This document shows, one piece after another, positions 11,739 to 22,822 of a DNA stretch of 64,000 nucleotides. The translations under genes were made by a program, and so were the position numbers. This DNA comes from Gigaspora rosea. Its lineage: Eukaryota > Glomeromycota > Glomeromycetes > Diversisporales > Gigasporaceae. The notes under the pieces were generated by a model. That model was not told where the DNA came from, did not search any database, and saw only the letters and a program-made list of their open reading frames with translations. The stretch lies in assembly GCA_003550325.1 (NCBI GenBank), contig QKWP01001208.1, forward strand, positions 76,374 through 140,373, in the 5' to 3' direction. Each line of letters starts with the position of its first letter. Position 1 is the stretch's first letter.

Positions 11739-12260
11739 TATCTCATCTTCTGATCAACACTATTTTAAAGTTTAATTACAAGCACGTGCGATATTATATT
11801 TATTGTGATTTACAAACTGAAATTTGTAGACTGTGGGTCACCTAATTTGTTATCCGATTGCGCAATTGTGAAGTTGCATTTCTTAAACAAGGATCTGCTA
11901 TAAATTACTCATGTAAGCTATTTTTATAAAAAATTTTATCTGAAGACTTTATTTTCTCTTCTTTTCTGTAAGCACTCCATGACTACAATTTATAGATAGT
12001 TTATCTTATCTCCTGATCGACACTATTTTAAAGTATATTCTAATTACAAGCATGTGCAATATCATATTTATTGCGATTTACAAACTGAAATTTGTAGAAC
12101 GCAGGTCACCTAATTTGTTATCTAATTGCGCGATTGTGAAGTTGCATTTCTTAACCAAGGATCTGTTATAAATTACTTATGTAAGCTATTCTTATAAAAA
12201 ATTTTATCCAAAGACTTCATTTATTTCTCATTTTCTGTAGGCACTTCATGATCTACAACA
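11739..12260. repeat. 262-bp tandem duplication in left palindrome arm
   Basis: Copy 1 (11739-12000) and copy 2 (12001-12260) share long stretches such as aatttgttatc and gtgaagttgcatttctta. The right arm holds only one copy, so the duplication arose after the palindrome formed or was lost on the right. Confidence 0.8.
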
Positions 12261-12291
12261 TGATTGGATATAATTTCCATAATTTATGAAC

Positions 12292-12482
12292 CATATTTGA
12301 TTTGTGCATGTTGGGGATTTTTCCAAATTTGGGTTCTAAAGCGAAGCAGATCACGTTATAATAAGCCATTCAAAAACTACCCGACTATCATTGATAGTTT
12401 TTGAATGGCTTATTATAACGTGATCTGCCCCGCTTTAGAACCCAAATTTGGAAAAATCCCCAACATGCACAAATCAAATATG
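12292..12482. repeat. Palindrome core, 88-bp near-perfect arms
   Basis: Arms 12292-12379 and 12394-12482 differ at only about two positions, including gcgaagcag against gcggggcag, around a 14-base centre. They are more alike than the outer arms. The core may be a foldback MITE that seeded the larger palindrome, or simply its best-conserved part. Confidence 0.8.
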
Positions 12483-13020
12483 GTAAAGATAGCTATGACA
12501 AAAAATTATGAATTCAAATTCATATTTGAGTTTTCTAAACCATGTTTAGTTCATTAAATGCTGCATATAAATTATGGAAATTATATCCAATCATGTTGTA
12601 GATCACAAAGTGCCTACAGAAAATGAGAGATAAATGAAGTCTTTGGACAAAATTTTTTATAAAAATAGCATATATGAGTAATTTATAACAGATCCTTGGT
12701 TAAGAAATGCAATTTCACAATCGCGCAACCGAATAACAAATTAGGTGAACCTGCGATTTAGTTTGTAAATTGCAATAAATATGATATCGCACATGCTTGT
12801 AATTAAACTTTAAAATAGTGTCAATCAGAAGATAAGATAATGAATTTAACCATTATTGGATTTTTCAATAGCAAAAATAAAAACTTTTCATGGATTCTAA
12901 AAACTGTTTTTTCCTTATAAAAGTATTAATGATCATATCTCAAAAAAAACAATCTCCGAATTAAAAATAAAAAAAGAAGCAAATTCCTATCTACTTTGCA
13001 AAGAAATGATGAAGAATTTT

Positions 13021-13127
13021 TTCCTTAATATAGTAATTGTAAAAACATGTATTATGAATTTATAAATTATTAATAAAATGGAAGAGAGAATGGACCTCGC
13101 TTTTAAAAAAAAAAAAAAAAAAAAAAA
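13021..13127 (+). mobile_element. Poly(A)-tailed retroposed insert with TSD
   Basis: About 84 bases of unique sequence end in a run of 25 A (13105-13129). AATAAA lies at 13072-13077, 28 bases before the tail, as in a polyadenylated transcript end. The insert is flanked by a direct repeat, aagaaatgatgaagaatttt, at 13001-13020 and 13128-13147 (the first two A may belong to the tail). The matching place in the left palindrome arm has a single copy and no insert. This is the pattern of LINE-type target-primed insertion of a 5'-truncated RNA. The source transcript was not recognised. Confidence 0.85.
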
Positions 13128-13132
13128 AAGAA

Positions 13133-13585
13133 ATGATGAAGAATTTTATTTTTACATTCATTTTATTTGCTATTATTCTTACAGTAAATGCAGTTCTATT
13201 TCAACTTAACAAACGACGTAACTTTATATCTTGTCCTCCTAATTATCAAGGATTTAATGTAACATTTTCACCTAATTCTTTTCCTCAAAAACCTGAGGTA
13301 GAATATAATGTATCTGGAATATTAACTCATAATATCACCAAAGACAGAACTGTTCTTGGAATTTGGTATACAGATTCCAGTAAATCTTTTGGTTTAGGTG
13401 ATACTTACTTTCAAAATTTTACCAAATCATATAAGGCTAAACCCCCATTTGTGATAACAGCATCAGAAATCGCTCCTGAATTACCTATACATTTTTTTAT
13501 TCAAATTAGTGTTGCAGATCCAGCTAATGAACCAAACAAATACATAATATATGCCTGTACGGAAATTGATATGATTAATCTATAA
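13133..13585 (+). CDS. ML-domain secreted lipid-binding protein
   Basis: A 150-residue protein, apparently complete on one exon. Residues 1-20 form a signal peptide (MMKNFIFTF then LFAIILTVNA). The body matches the fungal phosphatidylglycerol/phosphatidylinositol transfer (ML, MD-2-related lipid recognition) pattern: CPPN at about 34, NVTFSPNSF, VSGILTHNITKDRTVLGIWY, PFVITASEIAPELP, and a late Cys in YACTEI near residue 142 that would pair in the fold. Length suits the family. The expected role is binding or transfer of lipids outside the cell or in the secretory lumen. The start ATG lies in the right-hand target-site duplication of a retroposed insert, so the original promoter is now about 127 bases further upstream, with a second ATGATGAAG at 13007 that does not lead into this frame. 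Expression is therefore uncertain. Confidence 0.8.
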   Translation: MMKNFIFTFILFAIILTVNAVLFQLNKRRNFISCPPNYQGFNVTFSPNSFPQKPEVEYNVSGILTHNITKDRTVLGIWYTDSSKSFGLGDTYFQNFTKSYKAKPPFVITASEIAPELPIHFFIQISVADPANEPNKYIIYACTEIDMINL

Positions 13586-13725
13586 GTGATACTTACACGC
13601 AAAATTTTACCGATTCATATAAGGCAATAATCCTATTTATGATAACAGCATCAGATGTTCCCACTCCTCAATTACCTAGTTCATATATTATTCAAATTGT
13701 TGTTGGAGATCCAACTATGATCTAA
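13586..13725 (+). pseudogene. Partial second ML domain end
   Basis: Directly after the stop of the ML gene the sequence reads GDTYTQNFTDSYKA, then MITASDVPTPQLPSSYIIQ and VVGDPTMI with a stop at about 13723. This is the C-terminal third of a second ML gene. The left palindrome arm has the matching piece down to about 10997. It is probably the remnant of a tandem gene pair. Confidence 0.7.
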
Positions 13726-14190
13726 ACAATCTATTAATAATATATACCTGTACATCTGCTTTTATTGGAGATGAAAAATCTTAAATTTTAATATTTTAAA
13801 CTAATTGAGTTTTCTTTTATATAAAATCTTATTTAAGCAGTCTCATATTTAATATTAAAAAAAAAACCTTATTTAATCTTTTAATATTTTTATTTTAAAT
13901 TTTTTTTTTAAAAAATAAGAAATTTAGCACTTTATTAATAAATTTGACATTATTTAAAAATTTAATTATAATAAATTAATAAAATTGCAATTACTTAATT
14001 TTTATGTCTATTATGCAAGTTAAAGCATAATAACGAGAATAGATTAAATTTGACTAGTATTAGTTAAATAACAGAACATGTGGTAAAGCATAAGCATCGT
14101 ATTTAAATGCTACTGAATTAAAAATAGGTTTTTCTGAAATTTATTATAGCTAACATTTTTGATTATCAATGGTTTCATATAATAAAATTA
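13700..14190 (+). repeat. ML-gene 3' flank, duplicate of 9165-9665
   Basis: Shares words such as tctcatatttaatatt, gcactttattaataaatttg and caagttaaagcataataa with 9165-9665 in the same orientation. It is the 3' flank of the ML locus and shows no coding. Confidence 0.8.
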
Positions 14191-14259
14191 CTAAACTAGT
14201 TAGCCCAGATAGATTGGTATATCTAGGTTTTAAATGCATAGTGGTTTTTCTTTCTTTGG

Positions 14260-14560
14260 TTCCTATATCAGCAAATTTATAGTAATGCAATTTTTTGAAA
14301 AATCTTGTGAATCTGCAAAATCTTTCAAAAGATTTTGTATATGCAATATATTTTGAAATATTTTGCAATGTATTTTGAAATATTTCAGCTGTCGAAATAT
14401 TTTCGAAAAATTTCAAAAGTGTATTTGAAATATTTTTCAAAATATTTTTTTGAGGACTGGCTAGATCAGTAGATATGTAACTTGGGTCATACCAAGAATG
14501 CATTAGACTATATTTTCGAAATACTTCGAAATTTTGTATAATATATCAAAATTAATTTAC
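14260..14560. repeat. AAATATTTC-rich repeat block
   Basis: Closely spaced variants of gaaatattttgaaa. The minus-strand frame 14150-14503 is made largely of their translation (ISKYFE- and FFENIS-like), so I do not treat it as a gene. A similar block occurs at 16600-16930 in the other orientation, with the added word ctttcgaaagatttt. Confidence 0.5.
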
Positions 14561-14739
14561 AAATCTGTATTACAAGATCAGATTAGATCTTTGTTTATAA
14601 ATTAGATCTTTTATTTAGTTTTACATTTTGTTTTATTGTTTTTTGTTTTCATTTTGTTTTTTTTTGTTTTCGCTTTTTTTGCTTTTGTTTTGTTTTTTTT
14701 ATTTATTTATTTATTTATAATTTTTTTCACACTTTAAAA

Positions 14740-15480
14740 AACACCAGCCCTTTGCAAGAAAACTAACAACTTTTTGGCACTTTGCAAGAACACCAACTTG
14801 ATTTTGCATGCCAACTTAGACTTTGACACTTTGCAAGAACACAACTGATTTTCTCAGCAATTTCTAAATTTCAGAATACAAGTTTTCACAAGTTTTCACA
14901 AGTTTTTGCAAGCTTTGCAAGGTTTTGCTTCATTTATTTTTTCATTTCATGTTTTTTTGTTTTTGTTTTTTTGTTTTATTTTTAAAATTTTTTATTATTT
15001 TATTTTATTTCAGTACTTTGTGAGAACAGAACCATTACTTCCTGGCAGTTTGCAAGAAAACCAACCCAGATTTTTTCAGTACTTTGTAACTTTTTTGGTA
15101 TTTTGCAAGAACATTTATGTAGTTTTCACAATTTCTGAGTTTGCAAGAACATGAACTCATACCTCAGAGAATAAAATTTGAGGCTTTGTTTATTTTTTTT
15201 TATTAGTTTGCTTACATTTTTTGTTTTTTATTTTTTACTTATTTTTTATTAATTTTTATTTTATTTTATTTATTCCAGACTTCTTCAACACTTTACAACT
15301 TTTCTGGCACTTTACAAGAATACTAGTTTTAACTTCTCTGGTACTTTGCAATAACATACTGGATTTTTCTAGCAATTTGCAAGAGCACCAACACTTCTAA
15401 GAAATGAAATAAAAAATAAATGAAGCAAAACCTTGCAAAAATTTGCAAATGCTTGCAAAAACTTGCAAAAACTTGTGAAA
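14740..15480. repeat. Irregular TTTGCAAGAACACCAA minisatellite
   Basis: Variants of ctttgcaagaacaccaac recur many times at uneven spacing of about 30-60 bases, separated by T-rich runs. The phrase returns as tgcaaaaacttg-type words near 15430-15480. The plus-strand frame 14906-15154 is Phe/Leu-rich translation of this repeat. Confidence 0.6.
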
Positions 15481-15484
15481 ACTT

Positions 15485-16600
15485 GCATTCATTCTTTTTT
15501 TTTACTTCTTTACTATTTTTAGGAAGTATTTAAAAAAAGAGAATGAAATGAAGGTTATAGTGTGCGATACTTAAAGACTATACAAACTTTAAAAGCTAAA
15601 AACTTATGATTTAAAAAAGATATTTTAAAAAGAAAGCCACTATTTTATAGCTAAATCAATTTATTACAACTAATGGCCTTATTTTTTAAAAAGCTATAAA
15701 ATATATAGCTTTAAAAATATAGTATTTTTATATAATATGTAAAAATTTAACCAACAATAGAACAAGTCATATATTTTTGGCTTCTTGTTATTGGCTAATT
15801 TTAAAATTATTTTTAAAATTATTTTTAAAATATTTTTATTAAGGAGTTTGCTATTTATTATCACTGGTAATCATCACCAGTGATCAATATACCAATTAAA
15901 ATTCAGAATCAGGTATAACATGTAGACAATTTTTGTATAACAAAAAACAAAAAAATTTTTAAAGAATTGCTAAAATCGCTTTTAACCTAAAATTTTGTCT
16001 ATGAACCTACTTTTTTTTATGCAAAAAAAAATTTCTTACTAAATTTACTATATACAAAGCTCTATTCTAATCTCTAACCTTTACCATTATCCTAATATTA
16101 AAGAGATTTAATTTTTATTTAATACAAACTGTTTGTTTTTGTTTATTTTGTTTTATGCATTGTAGATTACTATTGATAATTACCAGTGGTGATTCATAGT
16201 AATTTTTTTTATTAATTAATTTTGACCAATCAGAATACAAAAAATCAAAAAAATATCAAATTTCATATGAAATTTTTGAAAATAGGACAAATCACGAGAA
16301 TGTAATCTTTAAGTGTTTTGTACTATAGCCAAAATAAAAGAAATAGCCAAAACAAAGATGATAGAAAACAAAGAAGCAAAGATAATAGCTAACTGTGGGG
16401 TGAATGAAAATAAGTGTTAGGGCTAGTTTTTTGTATATAGTAATAGAATAAATGCAACAAAGTGTGAAAGTAGTTTAATAATGTAAAAATAATACTATAT
16501 AATAATATAATATATAATAAAATATGTAATATTAATTAAAATGTATATTTAATAAATGTAAATAAAATATATAAAAATAATAAATAAAAAAATAAAAAAA
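15485..16600. other. AT-rich gap with repeat traces
   Basis: No gene seen. Two inverted traces (about 15860-15890 with tcactggtaatcatcaccag, and about 16160-16200 with attaccagtggtgattc) may be ends of an old element of about 340 bp. Confidence 0.35.
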
Positions 16601-16930
16601 ATTGATATTAAATATGAAAATTTTAAACAAATTTGAAAATATGCGAAATATTGCGAAATATTGTGAAAAACTGCAGATTTATGTAATAATATATGAAATA
16701 TTACCTTCTGTGACTCCTGAAATGAAAAAATTAAATAGAGTTTTGCATTGTTTTATTTGGCCTTTTTCACCACAATATTTCACAATATATTTTGCAATAT
16801 CACAATATATTTCAAAATATTTTGAAAGAAATGCATACCAAAATCTTTCAAAAGATTGCGATTCTTTCGAAAGATTTTGCACAATTGCAATTCTTTCGAA
16901 AGATTTTAGCATGCAATTTCTTTAAAAAAT
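16600..16930. repeat. Second AAATATTT/CTTTCGAAAGATTTT block
   Basis: Repeats of ttcgaaagattttg and acaatatttcacaatat. Overlapping frames on both strands (16602-16925, 16679-16912) are translations of the palindromic words, not genes. Confidence 0.5.
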
Positions 16931-16999
16931 TTCGTATATTTATTTTGCTGATATACTTTTATAGTATAGACCTTTTCTTTTGATATAATAATTCTAGTA

Positions 17000-17860
17000 A
17001 CTAGATTGGTACTCCTCTTGCTATTAACTTTGTATTTTTTGTTTGTTTACTCATATAATATTTAAATTATTTTTAATTAGTCATATATACCAATTTATGG
17101 GATTAATAATAGCTTTTGATCTACTAGTCCATTTTGAATAATTTAACTACCAAAATATTTATCTTGATAAGACAATTCAAATGAGCTAAAAATTGTTAAA
17201 AATAAGTACTAAATTATCTTTGTTTAAAGTTTAGATCTCTGTAAAAAAAAAAAAGCCATAACAAAGTTTATTTATTTTTTAATTAATATTTCTCAATATC
17301 TGTTTATTTAAATTCAATCAAAATTTTTTTTATTTAATTCTACATATATGCAAAATTAAAATAAAAAAATTTTCATTAAATTTGGATATATGGGTATTGA
17401 GAAATTATCATTTAAAATTTTAAAAAGAAAAATTTGCTAATTTTAAATTTTTCTTTAAAGATATTTCAAGCTTTTTTAAAACTTCTAGTAAAGGTTTCTT
17501 AACAATTACTAGACCAAATTCAATAAACTTTTTTTTATTTTAATTTACAATTATATAGAATCAAAATAAAAAAATTTACTAAATTTAATTGAATAGTTAT
17601 AGAGAAATCTTTACTAAAAGCTTAAAGAAATTGAATGTTTTTGGCTTTGAAATTAAATCAAAAAGAATCTATAGTAATTTTTAGCCCAGAAATTTCTTGA
17701 TATAAGGGAACCCCTATATAATAAACATATGAGAACTGCATCACATTATACTATGATCATGTACCAGATGACTGGCAGATTATCAATTAAATAAAAATAA
17801 AATAAAATTATTTAAAATTTTATTAAGATAATCTAATTTAATTTTAACTAACATGTATTT
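17000..17860. other. AT-rich region with shared foldback module
   Basis: The stretch 17105-17215 matches the internal module of the foldback elements at 31.4 and 46.1 kb (tttgatctactagtccatt, then aatttaactaccaaaat). Near 17731-17790 lies a single end resembling the terminal repeat of the element at 6157-6716. No gene. Confidence 0.5.
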
Positions 17861-17869
17861 AGTACCTAA

Positions 17870-20800
17870 AAAATATATATTTGTTATAAAATGTATCTAG
17901 TAGTTTTGCACCTATTATATATTTTAAAATTTGAATATAAAAATTTTTAATACAAAATTTATATATTAGCATTGGTATTTAGAGTTAGGGTTAGGGTTTG
18001 GAAGAGTTTTTAGGGGCATAGAGCATTTTTATTTAGAACATCTTGCACTGATTAATTAGCTAGTTTTTGGAATAATACTCTCTAAATGCATAGTGAGAGG
18101 TCGATAAAAAACCTTGCATTTAGAGAAGTATTGCATTTAGGGAGTTAAAAATAAGTAATATATAACTTGGGCTATGCATTTATAGAGGTTACGCATTTAG
18201 AGAGGTTGCATTTAGGGAGATCTAACTGTATATACATAGATGTAAAACACAATAGGTGCGTTTTAGTAAAAGTCTTCCAAAAAAAAATGCGTTTTAGTAA
18301 AAGTCTTCCAAAAAAAAATATAATAAAAAATCTAATAAATATAAAACACTGTAAATAAATTTTTATAATAATTAAAAATTACTAATATTTTAAAATTTTA
18401 AAAGTCAAAAATTATTTAATACAATTTAATTTATAAATTATACATAATTATAATAAATAAAATTTTATTATCAAACAAAAGTTATAATTTTTTATAATAA
18501 GCTATTTTAAATATAAAACTTTTAATAAATAAATACAACTTATCTATTTGAAAAAAATATATATGCTTTTATTGTATGTAAACAATATTAAAGCTTACAA
18601 ATTTTGATTTATTAAATTTCAAAATTTCAAAATAAAAAATTACTTACCAAACGTTTCTTTATGTTTAAAGTTTCAAGCACCTATGACCTTTTAATATTAT
18701 AAAGTTATTATAACTTTTAAATTTTTTTTCAAACTAGTTATCATAGCTATATTTTTGTAAATAATTATAAATTTTAATGCTTATATTTATTATATATTAC
18801 TATTTTTCCTACTTAAAAAGCCGTCTTTAAACAAAATATATCTAGATAGAGCAAATTCTAGAGATATACAAAATGGCTGAATCTTTGATTGTAGGGAGTT
18901 TTTGTTTAGTATTATAAATACTAGTTATTTTTTTTAGAAAAAATTTACTATGTTGGGACATAAAAGTGCTTTAAATTGTATAAATTTAATCGGATTTGTG
19001 AGGACGGCTTAAACACCTAATGCATAATTATAAATTTTTTAAATTATATATACAATTATTTTAAAATATTATTAAAACTAAGTTTATTACTTACCGACTA
19101 ATAAAAAAAAATTTATTAAAAATTTTTATTATTGGATTATATATAAAATATAATTATTAAAACGATGATAAGGTAGAAGGAAGTATTTAATAAAGTTAAA
19201 GTAGTCAATACTATTTTGTATACAAAAATTTCTTATAGAATAAATAAACAGGGAAATACAAATTTAAAGTTCGATGACGAACTGAGATTATATCAGAATC
19301 TAGTGATCAGATTCAATTCCTTATACTGAGAGGAATAAAATAGTGAAAAAAATCACATTAACCAAATCATTAAATTCTGACGAATTCAATATAAATTAAG
19401 ATATCTCATGGTTCAATGATCAAACTTGAATGTACGTTTACTGAAGGTAGTCAGATGGTATAAATATTGTTCAATGAGATATCTCAATTCAAGAGATCAA
19501 TCTACCTTATCATCTAAATTTAAGATTATATTTACGGTCTAATAAATTAACAAAAAGATGTTTTATATTTTATCTGTTATTAGATTATAAATCACAACTA
19601 AATACAATATAAATTAAGCTTATACTTACTCACTAGTAAATAAAGAACAAGTTTATAAAAACATATTATTAATAAATATAAAGAAGGCAATTTAGAATAA
19701 AATAAATGAAATTAAGTTTCACTATACATACATTCTAATAATTCAAATAAATATTTATAAATCAAAGCATAATTTAAAATAAAATATAAAATGCTACAAT
19801 AATAAATAAACCGGTTTTATGATTACCTTCTGATAAATTAATAAAAGGATTAATAAAAGAAGGCATACAATTAGATTATAATATAAATAAAGAAATCATA
19901 GATATATAAGACCAAATTATATATACCTGTTAATAATTTAATATAAAGAAAAGATAAAATATATATTATAGATTATTATAAAGGCTAATTCAAAGAACGA
20001 AAATTAGATAATACAATCTTATAAAGACCTTTTAAGATCTCTTTCTCTTAAAAAAGGGTAGATTCATCAAAATTTAGAAAAATATACTAAGCAAAATAAA
20101 TTAATAATATAAACTATAGCGGAACATACTCTAGTAATTCAGAAAAAAATTCGGTCAATAGAAAAATATAGTGAATAAAAACATTAATTATATGGTTATA
20201 AGACTATACCATGACGTTTTTCAATTTTAAGAGGAATTGAAGCAACGGTCAAGTAAAAGGATGAATAAACAGTGAAAATAAAAAACAAAGTAATTAAGAA
20301 ATAGGGTTTTGGCAACATTTTTTAGCAAAATTTTTTAGAAAGCTTGACAATAACACGCAGGTTGAAAAAAAAAATAATAAAAAATAAAATTGAAGATATT
20401 TATAATTTTGTAACCATTTATTAAAGATATTGCTTTGCATATCGGATTATAATTGTCACTTAAATGTTTAAAATTTTAAAAAGCAATAAAGATTAATAAT
20501 GTATATCCTGCGTATTATAATTAACTACAAGATTTTTTTATCGAATACGTGTAGAAGGGTAGTAATTCTACCCTGCCCTTCGTTTCATATGCCATATCCC
20601 TATAGTGTCACTATATTTTCAATGAAAGGTTAAATATATACTTTATAGATTATTATTTTAATAAAATAACATTTTCATACCAAAATTTACAAACGTTAGC
20701 TCCTCGGACTTATAATTTAATTGGTGTTTGGTGCTCTAAGTAAAATGGGTTACACTCAAAACCCCTAAATCTAACCCTAAATATTAACCTTAATGTGAGA

Positions 20801-20920
20801 AATTTTTGAGTTAAAAAAGTTTTATATACCAAATTTATAAAAAATTTAAAAATTTAAAAATATAATAAAACGTATAATAGATGCAAAGGTGCGTTTCATA
20901 ATAAATATATATTAAACTTG
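17870..20920. other. 3-kb AT-rich unknown region, possible old element
   Basis: The left edge (about 17870-18000; gcacctattata, then gttagggttagggttt) and the right edge (about 20755-20915; aacccctaaatctaaccct, then taatagatgcaaaggtgcg) look like degenerate inverted copies. Between them I see no conserved reading frame. 18060-18235 has repeated gcatttagagaggtt-type words ending in gatctaactgtata, like a worn Tc1/mariner end. 18257-18322 holds a 33-bp unit twice. 19163-20330 is extremely AT-rich without recognisable coding. Confidence 0.35.
18257..18322. repeat. 33-bp unit duplicated in tandem
   Basis: gcgttttagtaaaagtcttc plus an A-run occurs twice head to tail with no difference noticed. 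Confidence 0.8.
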
Positions 20921-20924
20921 TAAT

Positions 20925-21228
20925 ATTTAAGAGTACATTTACAATTAACATTAAGGAATTATTATAATGAAGATTGACTTAGTGACAGATGGTAAACAAA
21001 GTTATGTGTCACTTATTGATTTCTGTCATAGCACATAACATTTTTAAGTGTCGGGAAAGGAGCCACGTATATCTAATTATAGTACGGCATTATTGATCAT
21101 TACGTGTAATATTACACTTTTATGCTATAAAATCACTTTCTTGCCATCCATGCTGTTATATTAAACTACACTACACGAATTAAAGGGAGTAAAAAAAAAT
21201 AATAATAATAAAAATAAAAATATGGTAT
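20925..21228. other. Gene-free stretch
   Basis: Less AT-rich than its surroundings but with no frame or repeat I recognise. Somewhat upstream, gggtagtaattctaccc (about 20555) is a short hairpin. Confidence 0.4.
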
Positions 21229-21236
21229 AATAACAA

Positions 21237-21656
21237 TAGGGATGTTAATGGAGTAAGGTACTCCAGAGTAACTGTGGAGTATAACCCACTCCGTACCGGT
21301 GTGGTCTAGATATGACACCACCTCGGATTACTAAGATATTATTAATAGGAGTAATTGCTCCGGAATAATACTACTAATACAAAATGGATTGATTATACTC
21401 CGGAGTATTATTGCATATATATTTTTTACCGTATTTCCCCAAAATAAGGTAGCATATTTTCGGGAAAATACGATACTATAAGCTCCGGAGTATTACATAG
21501 TGCTTAGCACATAGTACTCCGGGTTATACTCTGGGTTATACTCCGGGTTACACTTTGGAGTATGCTCTGATTCATACTTCAGTGTGGTGTGGTGTTAAGG
21601 GATACTCTGCCAGAGTATGCACCACACCACCATGGAGCACTCCGTTAACATCCCTA
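21237..21656. mobile_element. hAT-type MITE with perfect 8-bp TSD
   Basis: The terminal inverted repeat begins tagggatgttaa, with its complement at the right end, and the element is bracketed by the direct repeat aataacaa at 21229-21236 and 21657-21664. The 8-bp duplication and the TAGGG end fit the hAT superfamily. The interior has many copies of ctccgg/gtatactcc words in both orientations and no coding frame, so it would depend on a transposase elsewhere. Confidence 0.9.
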
Positions 21657-21664
21657 AATAACAA

Positions 21665-22820
21665 TAACGCCGTGCTATAACATGGAGTATGGAACATATA
21701 ATTTACTATGTCTCATAACTTGATTTTCAAGGCAAAGACCCCATATCTGATATATAAATATAAATCCTTTTATACAACTAAATGCGGATATTTGTAGAAT
21801 ACATGTGATTCTAACAGATTATAAAACACATAATCAGTTGAATATTTGTTTGTTTTTGCGCATCGCTTTAGAGCAGAATCGCAATTTTTTATATTATTTT
21901 GAAACCATTTGTTATTTAAACAAAATGTCAAGTGATTTGATCATCATATCATATACACGTAATTACGGAGCTAAGATTACGGAATATTGATATTTAGTAT
22001 TACGTAGAAAATTCGTAAATTTTTGATCATGTAAATTTAGGGGATTTAAAAATCCGTCGAATTGTGAACTTAAGAAGATTAAAAATCATTAAAAAACGGT
22101 TTGCAATGGATTACGATCAATCATTCAAGATAACTGATTGCAAATAACAGAAATTCTATATACACTAACGACATTATTAACACGTTATTTTTGCAGGTAC
22201 TGTCCGGCAAGAAATAAACTTAAAAACCCAATGACATGTATTCTCTTAGTAGCAAAGTAATTCCAAATCCGATGATCTTTTGTTTAGAGAATGAATGTTT
22301 TATATTAGTTACGCATAATTTATAAGTTCACGTTTGTATCTAATGAAAAGGTATATTTCTGAAAATAAGTAAAACTAAAAAGTTTCGAGCAATCAGTTCT
22401 AATTAGTAACACCAGTGCAATTTCGGGTATTCTATTAGTATACTTGACATGTAACGAGTGAAATTTTCTATCCTTACCAGGGATTTTTTGATTAGGTATC
22501 TAATTATCTATAGTTGAACGAATTCGGAAATTTTGTCAAACTACTATTTCAAAAAACTTTTTAATATCAAACATGTGTGGACTATAATGATATATTGTAT
22601 TTGAGATGTTCATAGTATTATTTTTAGCTTCTTTATTTCCATTGAAATGGTAATATTTATTTGCAATGCGGCAATTATCATTATCAATGATTAAAGCTAT
22701 CTTGGTCAGATGTTCCACCATTGTTTTATTACCAATTCTGAACAATTACCGATTTTGGGTATATCGCGCTATATCGATATAAATAGGTAGGCAATTTCTG
22801 TTCGGTTAAGAAATTCACAA
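21665..22820. other. Intergenic, upstream of DUF1295 gene
   Basis: Short frames (plus 21805-21990; minus 22536-22745) have no recognised family and no supporting splice context. The last part before 22823 presumably holds the promoter of the next gene; I see no clear TATA box. Confidence 0.4.
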
Positions 22821-22822
22821 CC

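Larger units (their letters stand above)
10997..13697. repeat. Large palindrome carrying two ML genes
   Basis: The left arm (10997-12379) and right arm (12394-13697) are inverted copies meeting at a tight centre. The arms carry divergent copies of the ML gene and its 5' region. Known differences: the left arm has a 262-bp tandem duplication (11739-12260), the right arm has about 85 extra bases near 12484-12566, and the right arm has a retroposed insert at 13021-13127. Confidence 0.85.

Noticed and set aside
14150..14503. 117-codon minus-strand ORF
   Set aside because: Mostly repeated FFENIS/ISKYFE-like translation of AAATATTTC words; a similar pattern occurs in a non-coding block at 16.6 kb.
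14906..15154. Plus-strand ORF with hydrophobic stretch
   Set aside because: Made from T-runs and a minisatellite; no start context or family.
17985..18000. gttagggttagggttt as possible telomere repeat
   Set aside because: Only two to three units, internal, and repeated near 20.76 and 60.5 kb in other contexts. Too short for a telomere.
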